Below are positions 1 to 6,658 of a stretch of 24,487 nt of DNA, piece after piece. Position 1 is the stretch's first letter. Each line of letters begins with the position of its first letter. The stretch is from a virus, in IMG/VR virus record IMGVR_UViG_3300025890_002527, positions 1-24,487 of that record; one strand, written 5' to 3'. Position numbers and translations under genes: made by a program. Under the pieces are notes generated by a model. That model did no database searches and had not been told where the DNA came from. It worked only from the letters and a program-made list of their open reading frames with translations.

Positions 1-1
1 T

Positions 2-28
2 TAAGTAGTTGTTTTTAAACGAAACAAA
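2..28 (+). repeat. AT-rich repeat copy 1, upstream of a promoter
   Basis: This 27-base stretch begins TAAGTAGTTG and ends with AAACAAA. It matches 6648-6674 at 24 of 27 positions and resembles 22997-23024 more loosely. All three copies lie between the end of a gene and a promoter of the TTTACA family. The copy at 22997 starts exactly on a TAA stop, so the TAA at 2-4 may end a gene lying left of the window. The role is unknown: it could be an UP-like element, a weak terminator or a protein site. Confidence 0.5.
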
Positions 29-47
29 AATTCAATAAAATGCATTT

Positions 48-72
48 AAGGGGTTTACAAACCCCTTTTTTT
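48..72 (+). terminator. Hairpin plus T run, probable intrinsic terminator
   Basis: AAGGGGTT, the loop TACA and AACCCCTT form a G+C-rich stem of 6 to 8 pairs, followed by seven T residues (66-72). This is the usual form of a rho-independent terminator for a gene to the left of the window. The loop also contains the -35 box of the promoter at 54-82, so termination and re-initiation are packed into one element. Confidence 0.6.
49..66. repeat. Palindrome copy 1, AGGGGTTTACAAACCCCT
   Basis: The two 8-base arms are perfectly complementary around a central AC. An identical copy is at 331-348; including one more A on the left, the shared string is 19 bases. Both copies place TTTACA in the centre, in register with a -10 box 17 bases downstream. 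A dimeric regulator binding the palindrome would cover the -35 box, so an operator is as likely as an RNA hairpin. Confidence 0.65.
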
Positions 73-82
73 AGTATAGACT
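54..82 (+). promoter_or_regulatory. Promoter for the 72-aa protein gene
   Basis: TTTACA (54-59), a 17-base spacer and TAGACT (77-82) match the layout of the other four promoters here. The -10 assignment is less certain than at the others, because TATAGA (75-80, spacer 15) is also possible. Transcription would begin near position 89, just upstream of the AAGGAG ribosome site of the gene at 108. Confidence 0.55.
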
Positions 83-107
83 ATATTAGTTAAAAGGAGA
101 AAACAAC

Positions 108-326
108 ATGACTTACATTCTTATATCGGATATCGCCTACACTTCAACTAAATCAGAAATCAATAAATTCGCAAAAGAACATAATTGTGTACTTTCACTA
201 TTCCAACAAAACGGACCTGCCGGTGGAAATCATTTATGTCATTTCACATCTAACAACTTAGATTATATCCAAGAATTATGTGATCAATTACAACTACCCC
301 ATACAAAAATAATAACATCATCATAA
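108..326 (+). CDS. Small protein of unknown function (72 aa)
   Basis: I do not recognise this protein. It starts at ATG behind a strong AAAGGAG site 9-10 bases upstream. It is a short, soluble, mixed alpha/beta sequence with no membrane segment, one Cys at residue 27 and another near the middle of the chain. The alternating pattern (beta start YILISDI, helix KSEINKFAKEH, beta CVLSLF, then helix DYIQELCDQLQ) resembles a small ferredoxin-like or ACT-like fold, but that is only a guess. It stands alone between two copies of the same palindromic promoter element, directly before the DNA polymerase gene. That makes a regulatory role, for example binding the palindrome, worth considering but unproven. 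Confidence 0.75.
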   Translation: MTYILISDIAYTSTKSEINKFAKEHNCVLSLFQQNGPAGGNHLCHFTSNNLDYIQELCDQLQLPHTKIITSS

Positions 327-330
327 AAAA

Positions 331-348
331 AGGGGTTTACAAACCCCT
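331..348. repeat. Palindrome copy 2, AGGGGTTTACAAACCCCT
   Basis: Identical to 49-66. Here the hairpin is preceded by a run of A (324-331) and followed by TAAAAAT, so it lacks the T run of a + strand terminator. Read on the minus strand it would have one, but no minus-strand gene is visible. This makes an operator or -35 role the better reading for this copy. In read-through transcripts from the upstream promoter it would form a hairpin 3' of the 72-aa gene. Confidence 0.65.
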
Positions 349-364
349 AAAAATATGGTAGAAT
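336..364 (+). promoter_or_regulatory. Promoter for the DNA polymerase operon
   Basis: TTTACA (336-341), a 17-base spacer ending ATATGG, and TAGAAT (359-364). The start of transcription would be near 371, giving a leader of about 18 bases with GGAGG at 377-381 in front of the TTG start at 389. The -35 box is the centre of the palindrome at 331-348. Confidence 0.75.
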
Positions 365-388
365 ATAAATCTAACTGGAGGTATTCTA

Positions 389-2965
389 TTGTCATTCTAT
401 ACGTCTGTGAATCGTTATGGCAACACAATCATGTATCGTGGATATAATGATAGTGGCGCACCTATTTCATATAAAGAAAAATTTAAACCAACTCTTTATA
501 CACGGTCTCAAACTCCTACTAAGTTTGTTTCCTTTGATGGTGGACATGTAAAGCCTAGATCGTGTGATAGCATGAAAGAAGCTAAAGAATGGTTGGCGTT
601 TCATGGTGAAATGGATGGCTTTAAAGCTTATGGTACTACGAACTATATTCATCAATTCATTACAGATAAGTTTCCATCAGACATTAAATTTAACACTAAT
701 CATATTAATATAGTGAACTTTGATATTGAGGTAGCTTCAGATGATGGATTCCCTGTTCCAGAAGCAGCAGCTCATCCTATTACAGCAATTACTTTAAAAT
801 CTAGTAAATCATCTATATTTCAAGTTTGGGGTTTAGATAATTATGATCCTTCTAAAACTGAACTGGATCTAGATGGAAGTCTTATTCAATATCACCATTG
901 CAATTCTGAAGAAGAATTACTTGTTAAGTTCATAAATTATTGGACTAAAAATTATCCTGATGTAATCACGGGTTGGAACTGTCGTTTCTTTGACGTTCCT
1001 TATATTGTAAATCGTATTCATAATCTTGGTACACAAGAAGCAGTAAACAAACTTTCTCCTTGGGGACTGGTTAATGATCGTCCAGTATATCGATCCAATC
1101 GCCAGCTTCCAGCTTATGAAATTGTTGGAATACAACAAGCTGATTATTTAGAATTATTTACTAAATTTGGATATTCATATGGCCCTCAGGAATCATACAA
1201 ATTAGATCATATCGGTTATGTTGTAGTTGGTGAACGTAAATTATCTTATGAAGAACACGGTAATTTATATACATTGTATAAAAAAGACCATCAAAAATTC
1301 ATTGACTATAATATCAAAGATGTTCAATTAGTTGATCGCATTGATGCTAAAATGGGTTTGATTGATTTAGCTTTAACTATGGCATATAAAGGTGGTGTAA
1401 ATCTAAGTGATACATTTGGAACAACTAACATATGGGAATCGATCATTTATCGTAGATTGCTTAGTAAAAATGTTATTACTCCGCTTAAACAAATAGATCA
1501 AATTCGTTGGTATCAAATTGCTGGAGCAACAGAAACATCGAAGACTAATCCTGGTTCTGAAGCAAGAAAGAAAGGGAAGTCTCATTCCATTGCTGGAGGC
1601 TTTGTAAAGGATCCACAGGTCGGCGGACATGATTGGGTGGTTTCCTTTGACTTAAATTCCCTGTATCCTAATATTATTGTTGAATATAATATTTCTCCAG
1701 AAACAATGATCAGAGATCCACGCATTTGTTTTGCTCAAGGTCCAGACAATTATATGAAAGATGATAACAAAGTTAATGATACTTATTCTATTGCTGCTTC
1801 TGGTGTAGCATTTAGTAAAGAAAGACAAGGCATAATTCCAGAATTGATTGTAGACTATTATGCTGAAAGATCATTAATTAAAAAACGAATGTTGGCCGCT
1901 AAGTCTGAATACGAAAAGTCAAAGAATTCTAAATTGGAATCTGAAATCAATCAACTTGAAAATAATCAGATGGCAATTAAAATTCTTTTGAATTCTCTTT
2001 ATGGCGCTCTAGCAAATCAATACTTCAAATATTTCGATAATGCTTTAGCTGAATCTGTAACACTTACAGGACAGCTTTGTATTAAGCGTGCAGAAAAAGC
2101 AGTTAATAATGAAATGACCAAACTGCTAAAAACTAACAAAGATTATGTTATTGCAATTGATACTGATTCTGTTTATATTAACATGGGTCCTTTAGTTGAA
2201 AAATTGCAATTAAAGAATCCAGTACAAGATTTAGATAAACTTTGCAGTAAACATTTTGAGCCAATCATCGCGGCTGAATATTCTAAACTGTTTAATAAAA
2301 TGAATGCCTTCACGCCTCGTATGGAAATGGGTAGAGAAGTTATTGCTGATCGTGGCATATGGACTGCAAAGAAACGATACATATTAAATGTACATAACAA
2401 TGAAGGTGTACAATACGCTGAACCAAAACTTAAGATTATGGGTATTGAAGCTATTAAATCATCAACGCCAGCCGTTGTACGTGATAAATTTAAAGAAGTA
2501 TTTAAAATCATTGTTACTGGTGATGAACAAAAAACTCGCAAATTCATAGATGATTTTAGATCTACTTTTAAATCTTTGCCCGCTGAACATGTTTCTTTTC
2601 CTCGTGGCGTAAGTGCAATAGACAAATGGAAAGATCGTAAAGCAATCTACGGTAGAGGCACTCCTATTCATGTAAGAGGTTCTTTACTATATAATCATTA
2701 TCTTCGCGATCATGCGCTTGATAAAAAATATAGTGAAATTAAAAGTGGTGAAAAGATTAAATACTCTTATTTAAAATTACCTAATCCAATACGTGAAAAT
2801 GTAGTTTCATTTCCAGACTATTTGCCGCCAGAATTTAATCTTCATAAATACATTGACTATGACTTACAATTTGAAAAAGCATTTATTGAACCAATTTTGC
2901 CAATTCTAAATGCAGTAGGTTGGTCTTTAAAAGACGAAGCAACCCTGGAGGACTTTTTCGTATGA
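389..2965 (+). CDS. 43: DNA polymerase, family B, T4 gp43 type
   Basis: This is the replicative DNA polymerase with a 3'-5' proofreading exonuclease. In 858 aa (T4 gp43 is about 898) the exonuclease motifs come first: FDIE with D112 and E114, the same numbers as in T4 as I recall it; GWNCRFFDVPYI at 195-206 with D202; and YNIKD with D311. The polymerase motifs follow: motif A SFDLNSLYPNII with D421, motif B KILLNSLYGALANQYF near 531-546, and motif C DTDS at 591-594. The start is a TTG codon with GGAGG seven bases upstream; no ATG in frame would keep the N-terminal strand. The C-terminus TLEDFFV fits a sliding-clamp-binding tail. Its coding DNA also holds the GGAGG that serves the next gene, which overlaps by 4 bases. 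Confidence 0.97.
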   Translation: MSFYTSVNRYGNTIMYRGYNDSGAPISYKEKFKPTLYTRSQTPTKFVSFDGGHVKPRSCDSMKEAKEWLAFHGEMDGFKAYGTTNYIHQFITDKFPSDIKFNTNHINIVNFDIEVASDDGFPVPEAAAHPITAITLKSSKSSIFQVWGLDNYDPSKTELDLDGSLIQYHHCNSEEELLVKFINYWTKNYPDVITGWNCRFFDVPYIVNRIHNLGTQEAVNKLSPWGLVNDRPVYRSNRQLPAYEIVGIQQADYLELFTKFGYSYGPQESYKLDHIGYVVVGERKLSYEEHGNLYTLYKKDHQKFIDYNIKDVQLVDRIDAKMGLIDLALTMAYKGGVNLSDTFGTTNIWESIIYRRLLSKNVITPLKQIDQIRWYQIAGATETSKTNPGSEARKKGKSHSIAGGFVKDPQVGGHDWVVSFDLNSLYPNIIVEYNISPETMIRDPRICFAQGPDNYMKDDNKVNDTYSIAASGVAFSKERQGIIPELIVDYYAERSLIKKRMLAAKSEYEKSKNSKLESEINQLENNQMAIKILLNSLYGALANQYFKYFDNALAESVTLTGQLCIKRAEKAVNNEMTKLLKTNKDYVIAIDTDSVYINMGPLVEKLQLKNPVQDLDKLCSKHFEPIIAAEYSKLFNKMNAFTPRMEMGREVIADRGIWTAKKRYILNVHNNEGVQYAEPKLKIMGIEAIKSSTPAVVRDKFKEVFKIIVTGDEQKTRKFIDDFRSTFKSLPAEHVSFPRGVSAIDKWKDRKAIYGRGTPIHVRGSLLYNHYLRDHALDKKYSEIKSGEKIKYSYLKLPNPIRENVVSFPDYLPPEFNLHKYIDYDLQFEKAFIEPILPILNAVGWSLKDEATLEDFFV

Positions 2966-3687
2966 ATTATATTTTTGATGTCGACGGCACGTTAACTCTC
3001 AGCCGTCAAGAAATAGATACTGAGTTTAAAGAATTCTTTTTAAATTTTATTAAAAAGCATAATTGTTATTTAGTTACAGGTAGTGACTATGCAAAAACAC
3101 TTGATCAACTAGGAAAAGAAATTTGTGAAAGTGTAACAGCATCTTTTAATTGCGCAGGAAATAGCGTGTGGCAAAAGGGTAAACAAACGTGGGCTAATGA
3201 GTGGAAGCTTCCTTCTGATGCAAGAGAATGGTTAGAAGGAATGCTAGATGAGTCAGGCTTTTATCGTAAAACTGGTAAACATATTGAAGAACGTCCTGGT
3301 ATGGTTAATTTTAGTATCGTTGGTCGTAATTGCAACCTTGAAGAAAGAGCAATGTATAGAGAATGGGATGAACAAAAAAATGAACGTAGCTTTATAGCTG
3401 CTGTGTTTGAAGATACGTTTGGTCTTTCTGCACAAGTAGCTGGAGAAACAGGAATTGACATCGTCCCGCCTGGCGCAGATAAAAGTCAAGTAGTAGAATG
3501 GATTGAAAAACCAATTGTTTTCTTTGGTGATAAAATGCAATTAGGTGGAAATGACTTTCCACTAGTAAAAGCTCTTGAACAATATAACAAATGTAGTTCT
3601 ATTCAAGTTAAAGATTGGAAAGACACACAGAGAATGCTATGGGCATTAGAAAATTCTATTGTACACGAACATGTAGGTGTGGTATAA
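2962..3687 (+). CDS. Phosphomannomutase, eukaryotic (PMM2-like) HAD type
   Basis: It probably interconverts mannose 6-phosphate and mannose 1-phosphate. The 241-aa length matches eukaryotic PMM (about 246 aa). The motifs also fit: nucleophile FDVDGTLT with D6 and D8, VTGSD at 38-42, ERPGMVNFSIVGR at 110-122 (substrate-binding in the family), GIDIVPPGADKS at 164-175 with the HAD lysine K174, and FFGDKMQLGGND at 187-198. Bacteria normally use the unrelated phosphoglucomutase-fold enzyme, so a PMM of this type in a phage is unusual. The start chosen is the ATG overlapping the polymerase stop (ATGA), with GGAGG upstream; a longer in-frame start inside the polymerase gene would add an unrelated N-terminus. 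It could belong to a GDP-mannose pathway with the isomerase-type cupin at 5730-6497. Sister HAD IIB sugar phosphatases cannot be excluded. Confidence 0.85.
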   Translation: MNYIFDVDGTLTLSRQEIDTEFKEFFLNFIKKHNCYLVTGSDYAKTLDQLGKEICESVTASFNCAGNSVWQKGKQTWANEWKLPSDAREWLEGMLDESGFYRKTGKHIEERPGMVNFSIVGRNCNLEERAMYREWDEQKNERSFIAAVFEDTFGLSAQVAGETGIDIVPPGADKSQVVEWIEKPIVFFGDKMQLGGNDFPLVKALEQYNKCSSIQVKDWKDTQRMLWALENSIVHEHVGVV

Positions 3688-3688
3688 T
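3660..3688 (+). promoter_or_regulatory. Possible promoter inside the end of the phosphomannomutase gene
   Basis: TGTACA (3660-3665), a 17-base spacer and TATAAT (3683-3688) match the promoter family of this window. The next gene begins at 3694, six bases after the -10 box, so a transcript from here would have almost no leader. The gene also lacks a clear ribosome site. Either it is a promoter for leaderless mRNA or it is a chance match. Confidence 0.4.
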
Positions 3689-3693
3689 ATATC

Positions 3694-4206
3694 ATGCGTT
3701 TCAAGAATGTTGTGGTGATTGTCGATGCATGGCAAACTTGGCCTGATAAAGACACTATAAGTCATGCACTTATTACAACAGAAGCACGTACATTTGGTAA
3801 TTACATAAATACAATGTTACCTTATATAAGAAATGTTAGTGAAGTATTTCATTACACTGGTTATCCAGAATATAAAAAATATGGATTAATGGAATCTATA
3901 GACAGAAAAAATGATAAAGTGATACACAAATTAAGTGATGTAATTGACGATGATAGATATATCCATCACTGGACAAATAACGTAAATAGAATTTATGTAT
4001 GTGGATTTCATTATGATATTTGTGTAAATAATGTATTAGAAAAATACGAGAAAAAATGGGACATTCCAAAAGAAAAATTAGGAGTACTTTTAAACATGAC
4101 AATTCCACATCCATGTGGCACATATAAATTTAGTCAACCTGACTATGATCATTATATGTTTACGATTAGAGGATCATTTGAAAAAATTAAGGAGTTTAAA
4201 TTATGA
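3694..4206 (+). CDS. Isochorismatase-fold cysteine hydrolase-like protein
   Basis: The 170-aa protein has the layout of the isochorismatase/nicotinamidase superfamily. An N-terminal strand VVVIVDAWQTW carries the expected acidic residue D11. A central segment around KVIHKL may give the lysine (K79). The late strand-turn IYVCGFHYDICV places C110 where the family has its nucleophile (usual form V-G-x-x-T-D-x-C-V). The substrate is not predictable. The fold covers amide, N-carbamoyl and vinyl-ether hydrolysis, and the usual cis-peptide region is diverged. The gene follows the phosphomannomutase by 6 bases and overlaps the next by 4. There is no good Shine-Dalgarno sequence, and a -10-like TATAAT sits just upstream. 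A degenerate, non-catalytic member is also possible. Confidence 0.6.
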   Translation: MRFKNVVVIVDAWQTWPDKDTISHALITTEARTFGNYINTMLPYIRNVSEVFHYTGYPEYKKYGLMESIDRKNDKVIHKLSDVIDDDRYIHHWTNNVNRIYVCGFHYDICVNNVLEKYEKKWDIPKEKLGVLLNMTIPHPCGTYKFSQPDYDHYMFTIRGSFEKIKEFKL

Positions 4207-4616
4207 GTGACTGGGTAAATGACATCTATATGATGCATAATAAATTTGGAGTACGCGAGTGGTTCGAAAAAAATAAAGATGATAAAGATCTCATGCGAAA
4301 ATATATTATGTTTCGTATGCTAATGATTGGTGAAGAATATCAAGAAACATTGTCTGCTATTAATAATTCTGACGCTGAGGAAGTAGTTGATGGCCTTATT
4401 GATATGTGTGTATTTGCTATCGGTACTCTTGATGTTATGGGAGTAGATGCTAATGAAGCATGGGATAGAGTCTATAACGCTAATATGGCGAAAGAACCTG
4501 GTGTAAAACCTGGTCGTCCTAATCGTTTTGGTCTACCTGATTTATTAAAACCAAGCGGATGGCAAGGCCCCACGCATGAGGGAAATGTTGGTGATATACC
4601 AAGCATTGTCAACTAA
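4203..4616 (+). CDS. MazG-like nucleotide pyrophosphohydrolase
   Basis: This is an all-alpha NTP pyrophosphatase-like protein of 137 aa. The metal-binding pattern is clear: GEEYQE at 43-48 (E44, E45, E48), then EEVVDGLID at 59-67 (E60, D63, D67), which is the EExxE, spacer, ExxD signature of MazG, dUTPase-2 and HisE families. The helix AWDRVYNANMAK at 86-97 is also typical. Such enzymes hydrolyse (d)NTPs to the monophosphate and PPi; in phages they are proposed to clean nucleotide pools or lower alarmone levels. Here it could remove unmodified dCTP or dUTP, which T4-type hydroxymethylcytosine phages need, but the substrate is inference. It has a ribosome site (AAGGAG) at about 4189-4194 and overlaps both neighbours. 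Confidence 0.8.
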   Translation: MSDWVNDIYMMHNKFGVREWFEKNKDDKDLMRKYIMFRMLMIGEEYQETLSAINNSDAEEVVDGLIDMCVFAIGTLDVMGVDANEAWDRVYNANMAKEPGVKPGRPNRFGLPDLLKPSGWQGPTHEGNVGDIPSIVN

Positions 4617-4795
4617 TGACTGAAGGTCCTTTTAAGAGTGCATTTGATTCTGACACTGAAAGTGTAATCAGACGTGAAATTATTACTTATCGTATGCGAA
4701 ATGGCATTATGATAAAGGAAGAAGCAAGTCGTGATTATTACAAATCAGGTGACTATCATGATACATGTAGCACTAAGCCTTTGGTTCACCAGTGA
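4616..4795 (+). CDS. Small conserved-type phage protein (59 aa)
   Basis: The frame starts at an ATG that overlaps the stop of the MazG-like gene (TAATG) and runs to TGA at 4793-4795. The product has the central pattern EIITYRMRNGIMIKEEASRDYY followed by SGDYHD, which suggests two or three beta strands. I recall similar short proteins with a TTYR...VKE...RxY...DYHD pattern in marine T4-like phages, without known function. Translational coupling to the gene upstream and codon use like its neighbours support it as real. It fills what would otherwise be the only sizeable gap in this operon. Confidence 0.65.
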   Translation: MTEGPFKSAFDSDTESVIRREIITYRMRNGIMIKEEASRDYYKSGDYHDTCSTKPLVHQ

Positions 4796-4809
4796 TACGG
4801 TGGTATAAT
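4781..4809 (+). promoter_or_regulatory. Weak promoter-like match upstream of 4808
   Basis: TTGGTT (4781-4786), 17 bases, then TATAAT (4804-4809). The -10 box overlaps the ATG at 4808, so a transcript would begin inside the gene. It shares GGTATAAT with the site at 3681-3688. If functional, translation from it would need a later start (for example Met20 at 4865). The evidence is weak. Confidence 0.25.
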
Positions 4810-5737
4810 GGAAACAACCTTAACTATATTCAAATCAATATTTGATAATAAGACTCATCGTAAGATGGAGTTTTCAACCTTTATGGAATTTGAAAACTTT
4901 CTTTATAAATTGTCAAAGACTAAATATAGTAATAAAAAACAAGCATCACTCATTTCACCTGCTACATATGTATTAGACTCAACACGTGCTAATAAGAATG
5001 TAGTTGATTGGGGTGGATGGTGCGCAATTGACGTAGATGATCATCAATTTAATGGCGATCTAAAAGAGGAGCTAATAAAAAAATATGGTGAGTATCATTT
5101 TATCTGCTATTCTACTGCTAGCTCTAGAGAAAACTTTCCAAAGTTTCGTATGGTCTTCCCAATTACGCAAAGAGTTGCAGCAAATAACCTTCCACATTTC
5201 TGGTTCGCACTCAACCACGAGTTTGGATCCATTGGTGATAAACAAACTAAAGATTTATCACGAATGTATTATATCCCTGGTACGTACGCTGGCAGTTTCA
5301 ACTTTATCTTTACTAATCCTGGCGTATATATTGATCCACTAAAACTTATGCAAAAACACGCTTATGTTGAAAAGAAATCAAATTCCTCTTTCTTAGATCG
5401 TATGCCAGAAGAATTACAAAAACAAGTAATAGAATATAAAAAATCTAAATTAACAAATACAGACGTCACTTGGACTGGATATAGAGATTGCCCATTCTTT
5501 CCTCGTAGATTAGAGTCAGAATATAAAACAATAAGTAACACTGGTTGGTATCATAAGATGTATCAAATCTTGGTTGCTTTAGCAGGAAATGCTTTGAAAA
5601 ATCAATATCCAATAACTGCACACCAGATGGCAGATTTATGTAGAGAACTAGATATTGAAACTGGAAACTGGTATGGAAATCGTCCGTTAGAAGTAGAAGC
5701 CGATAGAGCATTGGAGTACGCTTATAGAAATGTCTAA
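4808..5737 (+). CDS. Possible archaeo-eukaryotic-type (AEP) primase-like protein
   Basis: The 309-aa product resembles the AEP/PrimPol-like replication proteins of mobile elements. WCAIDVDDHQ (71-80) gives the acidic hhhDhD motif I (D75, D77). FICYSTASSRENFPKFRMVFPI (98-119) is the usual second block before a strand. KDLSRMYYIPGTYAG (148-162) looks like the third block, where related proteins have an R-x-x-x-hPG pattern. The C-terminal part (about 200-309) is helical and unrecognised. The window has a gp41-type helicase but no DnaG/gp61-type primase, so this gene is a candidate for the missing primase; that is inference. No Shine-Dalgarno sequence is visible before the ATG, and no longer in-frame start exists because of a stop at 4793. 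It overlaps the next gene by 8 bases. Confidence 0.5.
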   Translation: METTLTIFKSIFDNKTHRKMEFSTFMEFENFLYKLSKTKYSNKKQASLISPATYVLDSTRANKNVVDWGGWCAIDVDDHQFNGDLKEELIKKYGEYHFICYSTASSRENFPKFRMVFPITQRVAANNLPHFWFALNHEFGSIGDKQTKDLSRMYYIPGTYAGSFNFIFTNPGVYIDPLKLMQKHAYVEKKSNSSFLDRMPEELQKQVIEYKKSKLTNTDVTWTGYRDCPFFPRRLESEYKTISNTGWYHKMYQILVALAGNALKNQYPITAHQMADLCRELDIETGNWYGNRPLEVEADRALEYAYRNV

Positions 5738-6497
5738 AATTGTATTAGTCACAGGTGGATTTGATCCTATACACTCTGGCCATATTTCTTACTTAACTCA
5801 AGCTAAAGCATTAGGTAATAGATTAGTAGTCGGATTAAATTCTGATGAATGGTTATCAAGAAAAAAAGGGAAAGCCTTTTTACCATATAAAGAAAGAGTA
5901 GCTATTGTTGAAGCACTTAAAGTTGTTGATTGGATTGTTGAGTTCGATGATAGTGATGATAGTGCTATTAACGCTATTGACAAGATTCTTTCTGACACTA
6001 TGGACACTGTTGTATTCGCTAATGGGGGAGACAGAAATAATGAAAATACTCCTGAGTTTTTAAAATATAAAAATCATCCTGACGTAGAATTTGTTTTTGG
6101 TGTTGGTGGTGATAAAACAAATTCTTCTAGTTGGATATTAGATGAATGGAAAACACAAAAGACTGAACGTGACTGGGGTTATTGGCGAGTACTTGACGAT
6201 AAACAGCCAAGAGTTGGACAAAAAGTAAAAGAGCTTGTTATTAAACCTGGCTGTAGTTTAAGTGATCAACGTCACAAGTATAGGAGTGAACATTGGTATG
6301 TACTAGAAGGTGAAATACAAATTGACTTAGAATTTCCTAATGGGGATTGGCAAATGCAAATCCTACAAGCACATACAAATTTTTTAATAAGACCTGAATG
6401 GTGGCACAAGACTACTAACATAGGAGATACTCCAGCACACATAGTAGAAATACAATACGGCGAACAGTGTGTGGAAGATGATATAGAGAGAAGATGA
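5730..6497 (+). CDS. Fusion: HxGH nucleotidyltransferase and phosphomannose-isomerase-type cupin
   Basis: Two domains are joined in 255 aa. Residues 1-140 form a nucleotidyltransferase of the RfaE/TagD kind: TGGFDPIHSGHISYL with HSGH at 15-18 binds the NTP, and TNSSSWI near 130-136 stands where the family has its ISSTxxx motif. Residues 145-250 match the cupin of type II mannose-6-phosphate isomerase: ERDWGYWRVLDD, VKELVIKPG, then SDQRHKYRSEHWYVLEG at 178-194 with H182, E187 and H188 as metal or substrate residues, and H226 late. Known type II enzymes fuse this cupin to a GT-A guanylyltransferase; here the partner is a different nucleotidyltransferase fold. Together the domains could make an activated mannose or heptose-like sugar. 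The acceptor and nucleotide are unknown. It overlaps the next gene by 4 bases. Confidence 0.8.
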   Translation: MSKIVLVTGGFDPIHSGHISYLTQAKALGNRLVVGLNSDEWLSRKKGKAFLPYKERVAIVEALKVVDWIVEFDDSDDSAINAIDKILSDTMDTVVFANGGDRNNENTPEFLKYKNHPDVEFVFGVGGDKTNSSSWILDEWKTQKTERDWGYWRVLDDKQPRVGQKVKELVIKPGCSLSDQRHKYRSEHWYVLEGEIQIDLEFPNGDWQMQILQAHTNFLIRPEWWHKTTNIGDTPAHIVEIQYGEQCVEDDIERR

Positions 6498-6658
6498 TAA
6501 AAGCAGAAAAAGAAATAATATGGCATTTGACTTGTACTAGTTGTTCTAACTGGTTCACATATGCGACAATGGAAGATAAACTTTGTATCGAAAGATTTCA
6601 ATTTTATTGTCCGCATTGTGGTAAAAAAGAATCTGTTGAAAAAAACGTAAGTAGTTGA
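6494..6658 (+). CDS. Small zinc-ribbon protein (54 aa)
   Basis: The frame begins at an ATG overlapping the previous stop (ATGA) and ends at TGA 6656-6658. The product has two knuckles, CTSC (C14, C17) and CPHC (C39, C42), separated by 21 residues, which is the layout of a treble-clef or zinc-ribbon domain. No other domain fits in 54 aa. Such mini-proteins in phages often bind nucleic acid or host RNA polymerase, but nothing here shows a specific target. The last codons run into the AT-rich repeat at 6648-6674. Overlap with the gene upstream and the intact Cys pairs argue that it is real. Confidence 0.7.
   Translation: MIKAEKEIIWHLTCTSCSNWFTYATMEDKLCIERFQFYCPHCGKKESVEKNVSS

Noticed and set aside
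2173-2625. 150-residue open frame on the minus strand
   Set aside because: It is antisense to the conserved part of DNA polymerase, with no ribosome site or family pattern. All real genes in the window are on the + strand.
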